A stretch of DNA of 64,000 nt from Channallabes apus. Taxonomy: Eukaryota; Chordata; Actinopteri; Siluriformes; Clariidae. The notes under the pieces are model-generated. The model did not search any database. It saw nothing but the letters and a program-made list of their open reading frames with translations, and was not told the origin of the DNA. Location: assembly GCA_030522415.1 (NCBI GenBank), contig CM060118.1:24191151-24255150 (forward strand), written 5' to 3'. Positions 1 through 14,568 of this stretch are shown piece by piece. Position 1 is the stretch's first letter. Each line of letters starts with the position of its first letter. The position numbers were made by a program, and so were the translations under genes.

Positions 1-2262
1 GCAGTATGGTAGGTGGAATGGCACAAGAGGTGGAAGAAGTGAAAGAGCAATGAAAACTGGCAGAAGTTATTTCTAGTGCTAAATGGATCAATTGACTAAT
101 TAGGCCTGTCTCTGATGCATGCAGACATCAAAGTCGCTCTTTTCCCCTACTGAGAGGATCTGATCAGGCATACAAAATGATACAGAGTCCCTGTGGAGTT
201 CATCTTAGAGTGACCTCATACAGTACATGCACATAAATATGTCCACACAATGTCACACAGCCTTTCTCATGGTTTTAGCAAGCAGACATCATCTCTCTGT
301 GGTCCTCGTCGTGTTAGAACAGCTGTTCTGCTATGGATAACCTACACCAAATGTTGGAACATTTGTGGCAGCAAATCTGGTCATATGTTCGATCCAGGAG
401 TGTCAAACATCTTGACAAGAACAACGTAGCTGGCGTTGCTATAACACAATCTGTTATGGTAATTACGAAAGCATCCTGCTGTCTAAGCAACTGCACACAT
501 GCATCGTTAAAGTTCTCTACCAGAGTAGGAAAAATCTATAGAAATGGTTATATGATTCTGATATGAGATACTGATGTCTGTCCTCGTATGTAAATGTGTA
601 CTTTCCTCTGCATTTCATTTTCATGACACTAACAATGTAATGAATATGGAAGGGATATGTTTTATTATAAATGTATTGCCTGATTAAGTGCCTCCAGAGC
701 CTCAGTACAATTGGCACTGTGAATGATGGATGCATCACTTCATAAGCCACTCTGGATTAGGATCAATCAGATAGGGACTGATCAAACCATATGACCTTTG
801 TCCATTGCACAAATGTCAAATTTCCCCATTGGTCTCACTGCTAAATGGTTTTCTATGGTCACACAGCTGTTGTCTCAATCTTGTGAGTTTTCATCATATT
901 TTGTGAGTGAAAATGCTCTTACTTTCACTACTAAACATGGGTGTGAATTCTACTGTCAATATTTAATGATGCAGCTTCAACAAGCATTTAAGCGATTTCC
1001 ATAAAATTTTGAGCAGTGTATGTTTCAACAAATGCTGTTGCAAGCTATCTTCCTGCAAGCCTTATATTAAATAAGTCAGTTTAATGAATGCAGCAGTCAG
1101 TCCGCCTAAACGTGTCTAAAACCGTGCGATTTCTTTATACAGTGAATGTCATGCTTTTAACAATTCATAGATTTTATTCATTGATAAATGAATACAGTAT
1201 AAAGTAAATTCAGACAAATTAGAAAGCAACTGAAACTAATTATTTTTTCAGCACATGAATTATTTCTAGGTCCAAGCCCGGCAACACCTCAGTAAACATG
1301 ATATGACAATAAATCATTGAGTCAGTGGAATTAATGATATGGCATCAATAGATGTCATCGGGCTCAAGGGAGGGTAGGCGTAGTTTGGAAAGGATGGTTC
1401 CTTTATATGTACACAGAGAGCTATTTATCTAGAGGTGGCCTGAGAGATTGATTGTGCTCTTGCCAGAGCTGAATGCAGGCGGCTGGTGGCAGGGCACACT
1501 TTTCCTGTCACGTAGCCCACTGCCTATTATCTCTATTGTCTGAGCCCGTTGCACTTCATGACTCTTTTGATTTTCCAAAGGGCGAAAAACATCTTCAAAA
1601 TTGCATGGAAGCAGACCTCAAAAAGCCGTATAACATGACAGCTTTTAGAAAAGGTTAGTGAGCACCATAATCATTTAGTTCAGAGTAAGGCAAAAAGATA
1701 TCAACTCCATCTGAGAGATTAAATTTAAAAAAGATGAATATGCATGGAAATAATTGTACAGCAGCTAGCAGACGGTCATTTGTCATTCTTTGTTACACAC
1801 TCAAAAGTGTTTAAGGAGCATCTAGACAAAAAAAAACTTCATACAGTAAGCTTGATTTTATATATGGAGAGAAAGAAACGTGGCAAAGACAGTGGCATTA
1901 TGGCTGAACTTGTATACAGAACTTTCATTTAATATAATCGTAATAATGCAAAGAAGTGACATATTTATTCTGATTTGATTTTGATGATCAGTTGGTTTTA
2001 ACCTTTACTTCCATTGTAATTCTATATATTATTATTATTATTATTATTATTATTGAATAGCCTCAGTACTGTATGTCACATAGTACAAAAATTATAATAC
2101 TGTATATATATGAAGAAAAAAAGCAGTCGTGAACATTCATTCAGAAAGTGATTGAGTTTTATGGCTAATCTCTCTGCTGCTCTGAATCTAAGCTAGTATT
2201 AGAAATGTTTGATTTTAGATCCAAGTGTGAATGGAAATCGGCTTGGCTTGTATCATAGGCTT
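1..2262. other. no gene recognised (left edge)
   Basis: The stretch is AT-rich with only short chance reading frames on both strands and an (ATT)9 run at 2029-2054. It lies downstream of the candidate pcdh15 tail exon and could hold 3' untranslated sequence or further alternative tail exons. None was supported. Confidence 0.4.
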
Positions 2263-2263
2263 C

Positions 2264-2754
2264 TTATTCAGACTCTGGCTCAGTTCTCATTAATCTTTTG
2301 GCCTTTATTTTCCCTGTTTTGTAGTTCCAGTCAGAGTGGCAATAGGGGATCATTTTGTCCTTCCTAGTGTCATTATCCTTCAGCATCCCTTTGTGCTCCT
2401 TCCTCTGGCCTTGACGTTGGAAATTTAGTGGAGGAGGCATGGTTTCGGAGAAGATTGGATAGTAGTTGGGTATTAAGTGCGTAGTTTGTGACAAGTGTAA
2501 TGGGGTGGTGCTTCCAGAAGAAAAGTGATATGTAAGGACATCAGGAGGGAGAGAAAACAAGAGTGGGCTATGTGAGATAGAGGAAACATGGGCGAATGTG
2601 GTGGGCTCATCTCGAGTATCAGGAGTAATTTCCAGCCAGGTCTCACAGGGTTCCACTGTGATATAGCTGGGGATATTTTAACTGAGGGAGTCTCTTCAGC
2701 ACTGATGGAGTGGTAGGCGGTTGAGGAGGAGTGGTGCCAGTGATAAAAATGCAA
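2264..2754 (-). other. Pro/Ser-rich open stretches downstream of the candidate tail exon
   Basis: Several minus-strand frames overlap here. One is Pro-rich (TTPPQPPTTPSVLKRLPQ, about 2750-2650, same frame as the 2823-3102 exon but after two stops). Another is Ser/Thr-rich and ends in KTGKIKAKRLMRTEPESE at 2264. Protocadherin-15 has alternative Pro-rich cytoplasmic domains, so these may be remnants of, or pieces of, another tail exon. No convincing acceptor with matching phase was found. AATAAA on the minus strand (2309-2304) is a possible polyadenylation signal about 510 nt after the 2823 stop. Confidence 0.2.
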
Positions 2755-2822
2755 GGAGGTTTATCCTTTTTCTACACACCCTGGACTATACTGTGGCTCA
2801 AAAATATCAAGAAAGTGCAAAT

Positions 2823-3102
2823 CTAGAGAGTTTCTGGTAGTCGTATCAGCCAGTGTCTGCTGCTCAAACTGTCTGTCTGCTCCCTAACTGACAGCTTCAT
2901 GCTATGGCCACTCGGGGTCCCCATACCAGCATTAAACTCTTCTATTTTGCCCTTAAGATCTGCCTTTAGTTCATGCTGTTCCCACTCAGCAGGGTCCCAA
3001 AGGGCTTGTTCTTGCTGCGTGTCATAAATTTCGCCCTCATGAATACGACAAGGCAAGGACCAAGTAAACTTCTGATTCGCAGGGTTTGTGGATGATAAAG
3101 AG
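2823..3102 (-). CDS. pcdh15: candidate pcdh15 terminal exon (one cytoplasmic tail)
   Basis: From acceptor ACATCAG (3109-3103), 280 nt stay open to TAG at 2825-2823. The single incoming base C makes Ile with the AT left by the 5302-5439 exon, so the phase fits exactly. The peptide runs [53 protein letters not shown] and ends RLPETL. It is acidic and coding-like, with a C-terminal E-T-L that could be a PDZ ligand (class III rather than the usual class I). The upstream pyrimidine tract is weak, which lowers confidence. I do not recognise it line by line as a named CD1, CD2 or CD3 tail. The assignment rests on phase, strand and position. Confidence 0.55.
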
Positions 3103-3997
3103 CTGATGTCTCAGAAGCTGCCAAGCATGCGAATCTTGGTGCTCGTGACTGGATTGGAAATGCTTTCCTGAGAGGGGGGATTCTGGGCAGTGCATGAATG
3201 CAGTTCAGAGAATAAGGTGTCGCTGCTCTTAGACTTACAGTAGGCAAGTTGATGTGCATGGTACGGAAAGCACTGGTGCTAACGAGCCTCTGTAGATCGG
3301 CCTGCTTAGAAACTGACTTCCGCCGTCTACTATAGACAACAATATTCAGTTATAGCAGTAAAAGTCTGAAACTACTATGGGTATTATAATATAATAAATT
3401 AATTTTAATTAACTCCCATGCCAACTGTTAACCAGACTGGAATTTCATGCTTTATTAAAAAAAAAGGATATATATATATATATATATAAAAAATAAAAAA
3501 AACAACAACTATGATAGCCGTATAAAGCTGTATAAACAATGGATGGATGGTTGAATGTTTACATACACAGAATGTCTAATAGAGATTCATACAATGGAAG
3601 TGCTTGTCAGACACACAGATAATAGCAGCGCTGATTTGATTTATTCTGACAAGTGAATAAAGATGATCTGTGGCATCAGTCACGCTTAAAATGAAGGACG
3701 TATGAAGTAATACTTTCAACACAGACACATGTGCTAACAGTGTGAGAATTTTTTCAGCTGCTGTCAAAACAATAATCCTACTAACAGCATATCTTGCTGC
3801 AGTATTAAATTCTAAATACGTAACAGGGAGCAACACATGCAGGCGGCGTAGATTTATAAGAAATCTCACTATTATCCAAGGTGAAACAAGAGGCATGTCT
3901 ACTTAGAGATGGAGATAAAGAATAAAAATGCAAATGACTTATTGCACTCTTGAGTAGAGAACAAATGGAAAGGAATGAAATGGACAGAATGTGAGAT

Positions 3998-4046
<49 letters not shown>

Positions 4047-7000
4047 CAAAAGCAAGTAAATCTGAGCTGAAACCCATGAACTTTGACAGAATATGTAATG
4101 CACGACTTGCACAGTACATTTTTTATGTTATTTATAGGCCCTTTTTGACTGCTAGAACATCATTTCTACTGTACAAGCTGTACTAACTTCAGAGAGAGTT
4201 TTCCATCCAAAAGCATGACAAGATGTCAATAAGAATGTGATCAAAGGGTGTTATTGTTTGCTTGCTGCATGTGACACATACAGTATTACCATAGAGCCTA
4301 CTGCATGAGTGCTATCCTATGTAACAAGGTATATATTGTAGTGTTGTGTGCATAATTGCTAATGGAGTAGAAATCCCATTCCCAATAAAAATAACAAGTA
4401 CCTGAATGCTTACTGCATTGCAATATAAAAAAATATATAAACTTTACATAAATTGAAAGCCATTATCTAAAAAAGGTTGTTGTTGGGTACAACAGATAGA
4501 CAGACATATACGCACACAGTTTTTGTTCTTCTTATTAGACTGAGTGATCGGAAATTGCTTGGCCTTTCTTTGTGCTTCATAGAAAAGCATTCACATTAAT
4601 TCTGACTGCATTAACTCAAGTCTGTCTAACCTGTCACAGGTATGTCTCTATTCCAGTCTTAACCATTTACATTACTTTTACTTTGAATTGCATATATAAT
4701 TTAGTCAAATTTAGTCCAGATCTGACTGAGAAGAAACACTACACAATTACTAGACACTACAGTATCTAAAGAGCTTTAAATGCGTTTTATTGGCAATTTT
4801 TTTTTCTTCGTCTCACTTGACATGTGAGACGAGTGACGTCTCACTCGTCTCACAATGTCCTTTTAAAACACATTGTGGTAATATTGCACTTCCTTTGATG
4901 CATGTATTTAGCCTGTTATTACTCAACTAGCCAGCTCTTCTCAGTTTAAACAATAAGAATGATAAGCTACAGAAAAGGTTTTGTGAGAACAACAACTACT
5001 GTAAACAATGACGGCAATTACTGTACCAGAGCCATTCAGATACTATTCAAAGAAAGGATACTATTTGAAGCCCATTGCCTGCTTTGCGACAAGGACAATT
5101 GTTAAAGCGCTATACAAATAAAATTGAATTGATAAACATCCAGCATGGTATGCACAATGCTACGTACATGTAAATCCCTGCTACTGAAAATACATTCCAT
5201 TGTATTGAAAACCAGCCTTGAGATCTAAAAACTTGTTGATACGTAAAGGAACCTTTTTTCGTCCCGCAAAACATACAGTACATCCTTAAAGGTTAACTTA
5301 CATTTTGCCGTCCCCAAGCTCCTCATAGAGATTGGAAGGAGCTGAAGCTGGAGCTGAAACAGGTGCTCCAGCAGCAGACGATTTTGAAGCAGCAAGCGAC
5401 CTCTGGATACGGGCAGTTTTGGCACACTCGGCCTGTTTCCTGTTAATGAATTCAATAGATTAATCATAAGCACCTACAGTAAGAAGTTCTTGAACATTTT
5501 TCTTTTAAGAAAACAGATTTGTGTTTAATTCACCAGTGCCATAGATACTTATTTCTTGGTTAACATTTTCCAGGTTGTGATGATTTGCACATTTTTTTTT
5601 GTAGTTCGAGATTGAAATAAAATGTGAGAATTAATTTATTAAAATATTTTTTTTGCACGAGTTAGAATGAAGACAAGGATGTGAAGATCCTTTATTTATG
5701 GCTTCTAACCACTCTTTGATTTGTATTCACATATAAACGACGATTTTTTAGCACATAATTACTGAAATTAATGAATAACACTTACTCTTTGAATCTGATG
5801 AAGGGGTCCGCATACAGCCACGACGGGATGAGAGAAAAGAAGTAGGAAAAATGAAAATGGGCACATGGTATTGTTAGATAATTAGCTCAGCAGTTTTTCA
5901 TTATCAAAACTTGACTATGTATGAATAAAGAGTTTTGACTTCACTGGCTTTCTTTAACACCATTTATTGTAAGTCATAGAGTTTTAAAGATAATGTGAAG
6001 CTCTTTCATGTGGCTTTAGATGAATGCACTGCTGTAGGTGGTGGCATGCACATTATTCCTCACTATTTTCTTCCTCCTGTATAGTGATAAGAGCTCAGGA
6101 AGGGGAATAACCCAAACTTATCGCACATCTCTGCCTACTGTACCGCTGAGAGAGAAGTCCTTTTCTACATTATTGTTCCTTTAACCTGCCACTCCTCCAT
6201 TTTAAAATATCTCATTTCACCTTGTTTCTACCCAATCTTTCTCTCTCTGTTTCTTGTACACACTGTTCTCTAGTCAAGACAGGCTTAACATTTACTTAAA
6301 AAAAATCTAGACACTTTATTCTTTTATCAGTTATTTAACTATAGATCAATGGCCCAAAGTGTGAGATCTCTAAGTAATAGAGATGCTGAACTGATTCCAA
6401 AAGCCAATACAGAGGTTTTGCATAGGACAATGTTTAAGAAAAGTATGGATTTAAAGGCAAAACCAAAAAAGAAAAAAAATGCCAGGAAAAACGTAATACA
6501 GACTTTAGACACTAAGCTTATAAATATGTTGTCTTTACATCTATTGTTAAACAGTTAGCCTAATCTATAACATATTTCATGCCCTCTCTTTTAATGTTAC
6601 TGCAAATAACTGAATAACTAAAAATGTCAATTGAACAGAACGTACAAACAAAGTACATGTTGAAATATTTAGGCCTGGAATATTTCCAACAAGTACAAGG
6701 CAAGTTACTCTGCAATAACTGCGGGCCTTTTTCAAAGATTTTTTAATAAATTTTTACTTGAAAAACGAGCGTTGTCTTGGTTTACGAGCACAGAGTATCA
6801 TGTATCACGCATGCGCTTCTTGTTTTGACACTGAGTGTCACGTCATCACAACTGAGCCAACTGAGCATTTTTTCTCTCTCTTGCACGGCGGAATTGTGCG
6901 TGTGTGTGTTTGTGTGTGTAAGGCAGAGAGTGTGTGTGTTTGTTTGGGAACCTGAGAGTCGGGGGCTGTAAAGGCGAATGTGTGTGTGTGTCTCTCTCTC

Positions 7001-10000
7001 TCTCTCTCTCTCGGCTTTACAGCCCCCCCTCCTCTCAGCCCCCTTCAAACACAAACTGTCGCGATTGTTTTCAAAGGTAAGGAGCTGTTTAATTTGTTTT
7101 TGATGTTGTTGTTGTTTTACTTTACAACAGTGATTCCATTAGTATACGATCACGTGAGTGTGACTAGCGATGTTTCTTGCTAATTTTTAAACAGTTAAGT
7201 TTTAAACGGCTTTAAAAACGGTCTCTCCGTTAATGTGTGTGTGTGCACACACATTACACACACACACATACACACACACAGCGCCAGCATGCACAAATGG
7301 AAACACTTATCTGTCTGGATTTACTTATCTGTCTTTTTAAGTTTTTTTAAAGGTAAAGTGCAGGTTAATTTGTTTTATTTTTACTTAATATTTTGTGTTA
7401 ATTATTTTTATGTATTTATTTTTTTGAGCTGTAGAACGAATAATTTAAGTTTCCATTATTTCCTATGGGGAAATTAAATTTGGTTTACGAGTGTTTTGGA
7501 ATACGAGCCCGCTTCTGGAACGAATTATGCTCGTAATCCGAGGTTCCACTGTATATAAAACCGTGTGGCAACATCTGGCAGCTGGTAACTGAATTAAAAA
7601 GGTGATGAGACATTAATCTTTCATTTTATCATTCTTATGCGTCAGTCAAGAATTCTAGTCTCACGAACTAATAACCTGCTTCTTTGTCTTCTAAACCTGC
7701 CATGCACACATATTGTTACACAGGTTTCGTATGCTTTAATCCACTATCTGCACATAATCGCCATTTCATCATATCTTTGGCAGGCTTTTTTTAACCAATC
7801 ATCACTGGCTTATTCCAAGAATCAATCTTTGTGCCTCTATTTAATCAAAGTTTTGCACATTTGACATTAGGATTACAATCCCCAGGACACAGACGATGAC
7901 GGGGGGTTCTTATGAGTCCAGGGTTCTTCCTCACACCATCTTGCCTCCTATATCCACAGCTGGGATTTCCAGAAAAATAAAAAACTGCTTTGTGGAAATG
8001 TCTGTGGTGAAAAATGTATTAGAGAAATAAAAGTGAATTGAGCCACATTTAATTGAATCTGTGAGTGAGACTGGGAAGCCCTGTGGACGAACTGTAGATG
8101 TTTTTACTTTGTCTCTCTGTCTCTTATTTATCTCCCTGGAGTGAGAAATTGATGGAGGAGAGCTGCACAGACAGCTGTTGTATTGTTGCCATGTTGGCCG
8201 AGGTGTGACAAAGCAGTGTGACAAGAATAGAGAATGCATCAGATTTGTCACAAATTACTGTTATTAATCTGCTTTCACATACAAGGTGCTGGTGAGAGAT
8301 TTGTCTTTTAGTATATCTAATTACTTCAAAACACCTTGCTTCATACCTCACACCAATTTCTCACTATTTCTCTCTCTGTCCATTTGTCTCTTTTTTACTG
8401 TTACAGTATGTCTCTCCTCCCATTAGTACGTTACACAGACTATATGTATATCACTCTTGATGATCTCAAATCTCTCATCACCCTAATTTACTAGAGATTC
8501 TGACTCTTAGAAGAACTGACCGCTAGCAGTGGATTCAGAATTATGTAGGGAGGCTTGTTGATCAGTCTCATCATGTTAATCATGCTATCTGCTTTCTAGA
8601 TCTTAAAGCAGTACTCACTGTTTGTAGGTGATCATGATGATGAGGATGGCTGGGATGCAGCAGAGGATGATGATGATGGCGAGGGCAAGTAGCGCCCCCT
8701 CAGTGTAACCAACAGCCTGAGCAGCTTTCTTCACAGCAGCCACAATGTCTGGTGAGCGGATTTCCAAAATCCTCCCGCCTTCACCTAAATATGGCTGGAA
8801 CTCTTTATTAATGTCTAGAATTTTGCCATCCAGAAACCTGTCAAATAAAATGTGAGAAGTTACAAACCTACAGAAATTACTGAACAGTAACAGTAATGTG
8901 TCCAATGGAGCCTTGGATTGCAAGCATAATTCATTTTGGAAGCGTGCTTGTATATCAAAACACTCATATATGAAAGCAAATTTCACTCATAAAAAATAAT
9001 TGAAACTCAACAAAAGCTGAACAACAGCAAAAAGGCATAAAATAGTTATAACAGAAGCTAATGACACACATGCTCTCTGTTTACCACGTTTAGCTGCTTG
9101 TTCTCCGCTCTTTTTGAACATGCCAATCCTTACCATTACCATCACTACTGCCATGTAGTGGATACATGAACAATACACCTACTTTACTACAAAAAGAATC
9201 CTAGCTGCATTGATTGAGACCAGAGAGACTGCCCCCCCGCCCCACACGATAACTATGAAGTTAATCAATGTCTTTAAAAGAAGTTTGGCAAAAGAAATAT
9301 ACTTAAAAGGATATTGTAATTAGAAGAAATGTCATGCCCTCATATGTGGGCATTTGAGTGTCAAGAGATTATAAAGTAATAAAGTTATACATATATTTAT
9401 TTAAAAGTCTTTTAAAAAACGATAAGTATATACAATACAATAATAACATTATTTATAGTGATATATCTTTATATCTGTTTGTTTAGTCTCCTACAGTACA
9501 TACAGTACATATTCATTCCCTTACTAACTTTTCTTTTCTAATATTAAATCATTAAATTTAATTATAAATATTTATATACATTTAACTATGAAAAAATAAA
9601 ATGATATATGACACATTTCTGTGGTATAAGGAGAATAAAATAATTTTGGATGTGTTGTTCTTGGGACATAATAATAACAATATGCTTCACATCAGGCTAA
9701 ACTACACCATCATGTTATTGCTAACTTTGTACTTCTTAATCTCACTGATGTGATTTTCCTTAAATACTTTACATATTTCTTTAAAATTATATCTCAGGTA
9801 ACCTACATTTATGATTAGTTTCTAAATTAGAGAAGAACAATTAATATATAATTGTTGAACATGGGATGTTTACACATCATAAATAAAAATAGCCTTTTAT
9901 GCTAATCTATGGCAAATATTATATACTGTATGATTCACACAGTATAATGAAGAATCTCATAAATAAAGAATTCTGAAAAATATAAGCTGATCATTTTTCA

Positions 10001-10570
10001 ATATAACTACGGGTGTTGTCATTCACAAATATCAGTGAATATACTGTATGAACTATGTTATGAATATTTCTGAGAAGCTGGAAAAGGTTCATATTTAAAA
10101 TGAAAACTCTTTGTATTGTACATTGCATCCACTGTTGTGCATTCATGAATATCTTAACTGGATTATTTAAAATATTATAAAAGTATGTGAATGTGATTTC
10201 ATTATCCGCATATTCTTCATGGTTAATTAGTTACACAGACCTCAGTGGTGTAATATACTGACCATGTGATAGACAGTACTTAAAAGTCTAATTGGCTCAA
10301 AGGACAAAAACAGTTTAAATGAAGTGAAGTTCATGTCACCCCAATTATGGTTAAGAGTTTATCATTCCAAACATGAAAGAAAAATATTAAACAGAGTGCT
10401 TCTAAAATATTGCATGTAAGGAAAACCGAATATGTATTGAAAAAATCTTAACTCTTTCTAAAATCTCCTACTACTACTTAGTGAAAATATGCTTATAAAC
10501 TTTCAGTAGCATGGAGAAAAATATAAGTACAATATTACATTGTTTTGCTACGTATATTAAACAAACAGCA

Positions 10571-10604
<34 letters not shown>

Positions 10605-10970
10605 TCACTAATTCTCTATACCACATATCTTGTACAGGAGGCCTGGAGCCAAGCTCAGGGGACCAGGGCACTGGGGTATACCCTGGACGTTGTGCCAGTC
10701 TCTTCCAGGAATTAAGCGCACACATACTTACTCACATACTACTGGCAATTTAATAATTCCAAATCTACATGTCTTTAGACTGTAGGAGGAAAAGGAGTAC
10801 TTGGTGGAAACCCACCAAAGCATAAGGAGAACATTGTATCCATGCACATAGACCCAAACCCACTCGAACACTCAATGCTGGTGGTGCGAAGCCACAGTGC
10901 TAAGGAGACTTCAGGCACAAGGCAGGGTACACTATGGACAGGGTGCCAATTCATCGCTGGGCACGTATGC

Positions 10971-11047
<77 letters not shown>

Positions 11048-14000
11048 ATAGGCAATTTGGGAAGGCCAATTAACCTAATCTAAGGGAATCAAACCTTCAA
11101 CCCTGGAAATCCGAAGCCACAGTGCTAACCGCTACACCACCATTATTCATACCACCTCAATATCATTATAATGACATCAAATAATTTAGATGTAATAAGG
11201 GACAGTATAATAAATTTGATATATGCCATTGCAAAATGACAATTTTTCTAGGAATGCTGGGAAGTAGAGAGAACAGATGAAAAGCTTGAGTCTCTGACTC
11301 TTTGTTCTTTAGTTGAAGAAGGTAGGTTGAAGTGTGTAAATGTTGTTTTGCTTCATATACTGTACCATGTATGCGTTGCTTACTTGAAGAGCTCTTGTCG
11401 AGATATGGCCCTGTTTGTGAGAGGGTCGATGGCATACACCTGCAGGTCTGATTTGCTGTAGTCCTCTAATGAATAGCCCTCCCCATGCCGGCGTGGCCCG
11501 ATGGATTCCACTATCACTTTTGCTCCAGGTATTTGGTCCTGCACATAGCGCTCAAGAATCCTGTGACCAAAAAATGAATAAATAAATAATAAAAAGTAAT
11601 AATATATATAAAAAAGCTCACTCAAACTATGGGCAAAATATGACATGGAAAAATTTCTATCTTAAATAAGACAGGAAGTAAAGTATGAATTAGCAAATCC
11701 TGCTGCTGAAAATACTGTATATCACACAGCCATACTGTATGTCAGGTTCCATGTCTTAAACAATGGAATCTCAATCTGTGATCAAAGACTATATAACATT
11801 AAGTGCAATTGTAAAAAAAAAAAAAGTTATATAACCGTCTCAATCCTGCTCAAAGATGTGAAAGTTGCATCATACTGTATAAACCAAACCTTTCCACAGA
11901 TCTATTTTTTAATCTGACAAGCCATGAAATGAGGAGTGAGTCACAAGATCTTACAGTGGACTCTTTCAGAAAGAATTAGGGATGAATCATATGGCTCCTC
12001 CTAATATAGGAGCTTCTTATTTTAATGCCAGATGGTATGTTTGCTGCAGAACCAACACCGCATTTCTATATCCATACGAGTGATAAATGATGCTTTTGGG
12101 GAGGGTTTAAAAATTTTTTTTTTAGCAGAGACTGAACAGCTTCTGTGTTAACTGGTATAATATTTATCTATTTAGGTACTTAGTTATAAGATCAAATAGC
12201 ATAGAAAATCAAAATAAAGAGAATCAGTGAACAAACTGATTAAGGATCAGTATGAAATACTTCACATTCCTGCAAAAGTGTATCACCATACACTGAGCTC
12301 AGGATCATGCTTGTGATGGTGCAAACCATTTTTTTAAAACTTATTTTTGGTAGTTTAGATAAAAGTATAACGCTCATTCTGTTATTACACAATCTGGAAC
12401 TGGAAAACACAGTCTTGGCAGGATTATATAATGTATAAATAGGAGCTAAAGTTTAGTGCAATTCTAGAGGTAGAGCAGTTCCAGTTATAGAAACTTCACC
12501 TGACAAGCTGCTCTTTGTTCTCTTCAACTACAGTAGGCGGCACATTGGACACCACTACCTGCATGTCCAAAGCATTCACCACAGACACCTGACAGACAGG
12601 AGGAGAGAGAGAGAGAGAGAGAATCTGAATATCTGAATATTATACTTGCAGTTCCTTAGAGATCTTGCAGCTGAAATTGGGCTTTGAGACAAGCTGCCAT
12701 ATGCTGCTGTAATGGTCTTTAAATCTGTTAGCATACAGTACATACACCTGAAAATGCTTCTGGGGGAAAAAACTCTTTTGCACACACAAACACTGCTCAG
12801 TTTTTAACATACAAATGAACACACACACACACACACACACACACGAATTCTCTGAACCCCTTTTATTCTATCAGTGACTTATTAGCTCCATTGCTTTTAT
12901 GGAAACGCATGATTCACTGGCTGCGTAAGCACCAGAACGATGCAATTAGGACGGAAACTGATTCACTTGACAGTAAACAAATGTACATTTATTGCTTCAC
13001 TAACAAGTGTTGTATTTATTTAGTTATTTATTGTAGAAATGTGTATTCACAAAAAAACATTCACATCAAGTACAAACTGAATGTCTTTAACAGATTAAGG
13101 GAACAAAACAACATACAGGATGTCCCATAAATTCAGCATTATAGTGGCGAAAAAACATAATAGCATTTATTTACAGAACTTACCATTTTCCTCAACAGAC
13201 AAATCATTATTCAAGGATTTATTCCTTTTTCCTCAGAAAAAATCATAGTCTGCAAAAATTTAATATTTACATTATCATGTTGAACTTGTGGGACACTCTG
13301 TAAAGTGTTGACCAGCTATAATGTACCATGTACATACTGTATAATCTACAGTTCTGGGGGGAAAAAAATAAAAGACCACTGCAACAATAAATAGTTTCTT
13401 ATGGTTTTTTTTCTTTCTTTTTTCATACAGGTATATATATATTAGTGAGATGAACAGTTTTGAGACATTTTTTGTGAACTGCTGACAATATTTCTCCTAA
13501 ATTCAAAATATAACTATTGTTAGAGTGTATATTTAAGGGAAATAACATTAAGAAATCAGTATTTGGTGGAATAACCCCGATTAGCAATTACAGCTTTCAA
13601 TTACAGGTCAGCTCTGCTTGATGGTTTGTGAGCATGCAGTACATCTTCCTCTTGATGACATTTCAGAAGTTTTCTGGATTAAATTGCAGTAGTCTTCTAC
13701 AGTATTTCTTCCAGATCTGTATATGGATATGGATCTGTATAGAACTGATTGAGCACCATTTTCTTTTTCTTTTCATTTAAAAAATAAAAACTGCTTATGG
13801 CTATTGTTTTTATGATGGTGGCAGAAAGAACTGTCTTATTCCATTAACTTTAAGTTTAACTTGACGGAGATCTCTTACATTTACGGCAGACACCCTTATT
13901 CAGGGCGACTTAGATTTTTTTATACATCTGAGCTGTTGAGCAATAAGGGCCTTGCCCAAGGGCCCAACAATGCCAACATGTCGGTGCTGGGGTTTGAACC

Positions 14001-14568
14001 TGGGACTTTATAATCCGTAATCCAAACCTTTAACCACTGAACTATCCCTGCCCCAATCTTTTCACCACAGTGACAATTTTCAGACTCATGAAAACATTGT
14101 GAATCCTTATACATGTGAATGGATGCCAGTATCCATGGAAGAGAGAATACTGATCATTATATAAATATTTTATCATAGATAAGTTTTAAATAACTTTTAT
14201 AGAAAACAAAAACATTGGATTGGTTAAAGCGAAACTCACAGTTCTTAAAGAAACTTTTTAAAAAAAATAACAAATCTTATCAATATTTTATTTAGCAAAT
14301 TATTTCTGATTCTGGCACACACAGTATGCTCTCATACTTACCACCACCTCTGCGCTGCTGCTCAAACCTTTTCCATAGTCATCAGTGGCAATGACCTCGA
14401 ATTTGAAGTAAGAGCGGCGCATGTTGCGGTACATGATGGCACTTTTGATGATGCCAGTGTATTGCTCAATGACAAAGCTGTCCTGACCCTCTGGAGTGGG
14501 GGGGATTATCAGCCTGTATGCCATCTTACTGTAGTTCCCTGTGTCTATGTCCGTAGCCTGCCACATAT

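Noticed and set aside
3805..4119. Ser-Leu repeat frame
   Set aside because: It is a product of the (GA)22 tract with no homology or splice support.
5225..5473. 82-residue minus frame at the pcdh15 tail exon
   Set aside because: It is a shadow frame. The real frame ([17 protein letters not shown]) is one base shifted and bounded by splice sites.
10775..11051. Val/Cys and His/Thr repeat proteins
   Set aside because: These are translations of the (CA)n microsatellite.
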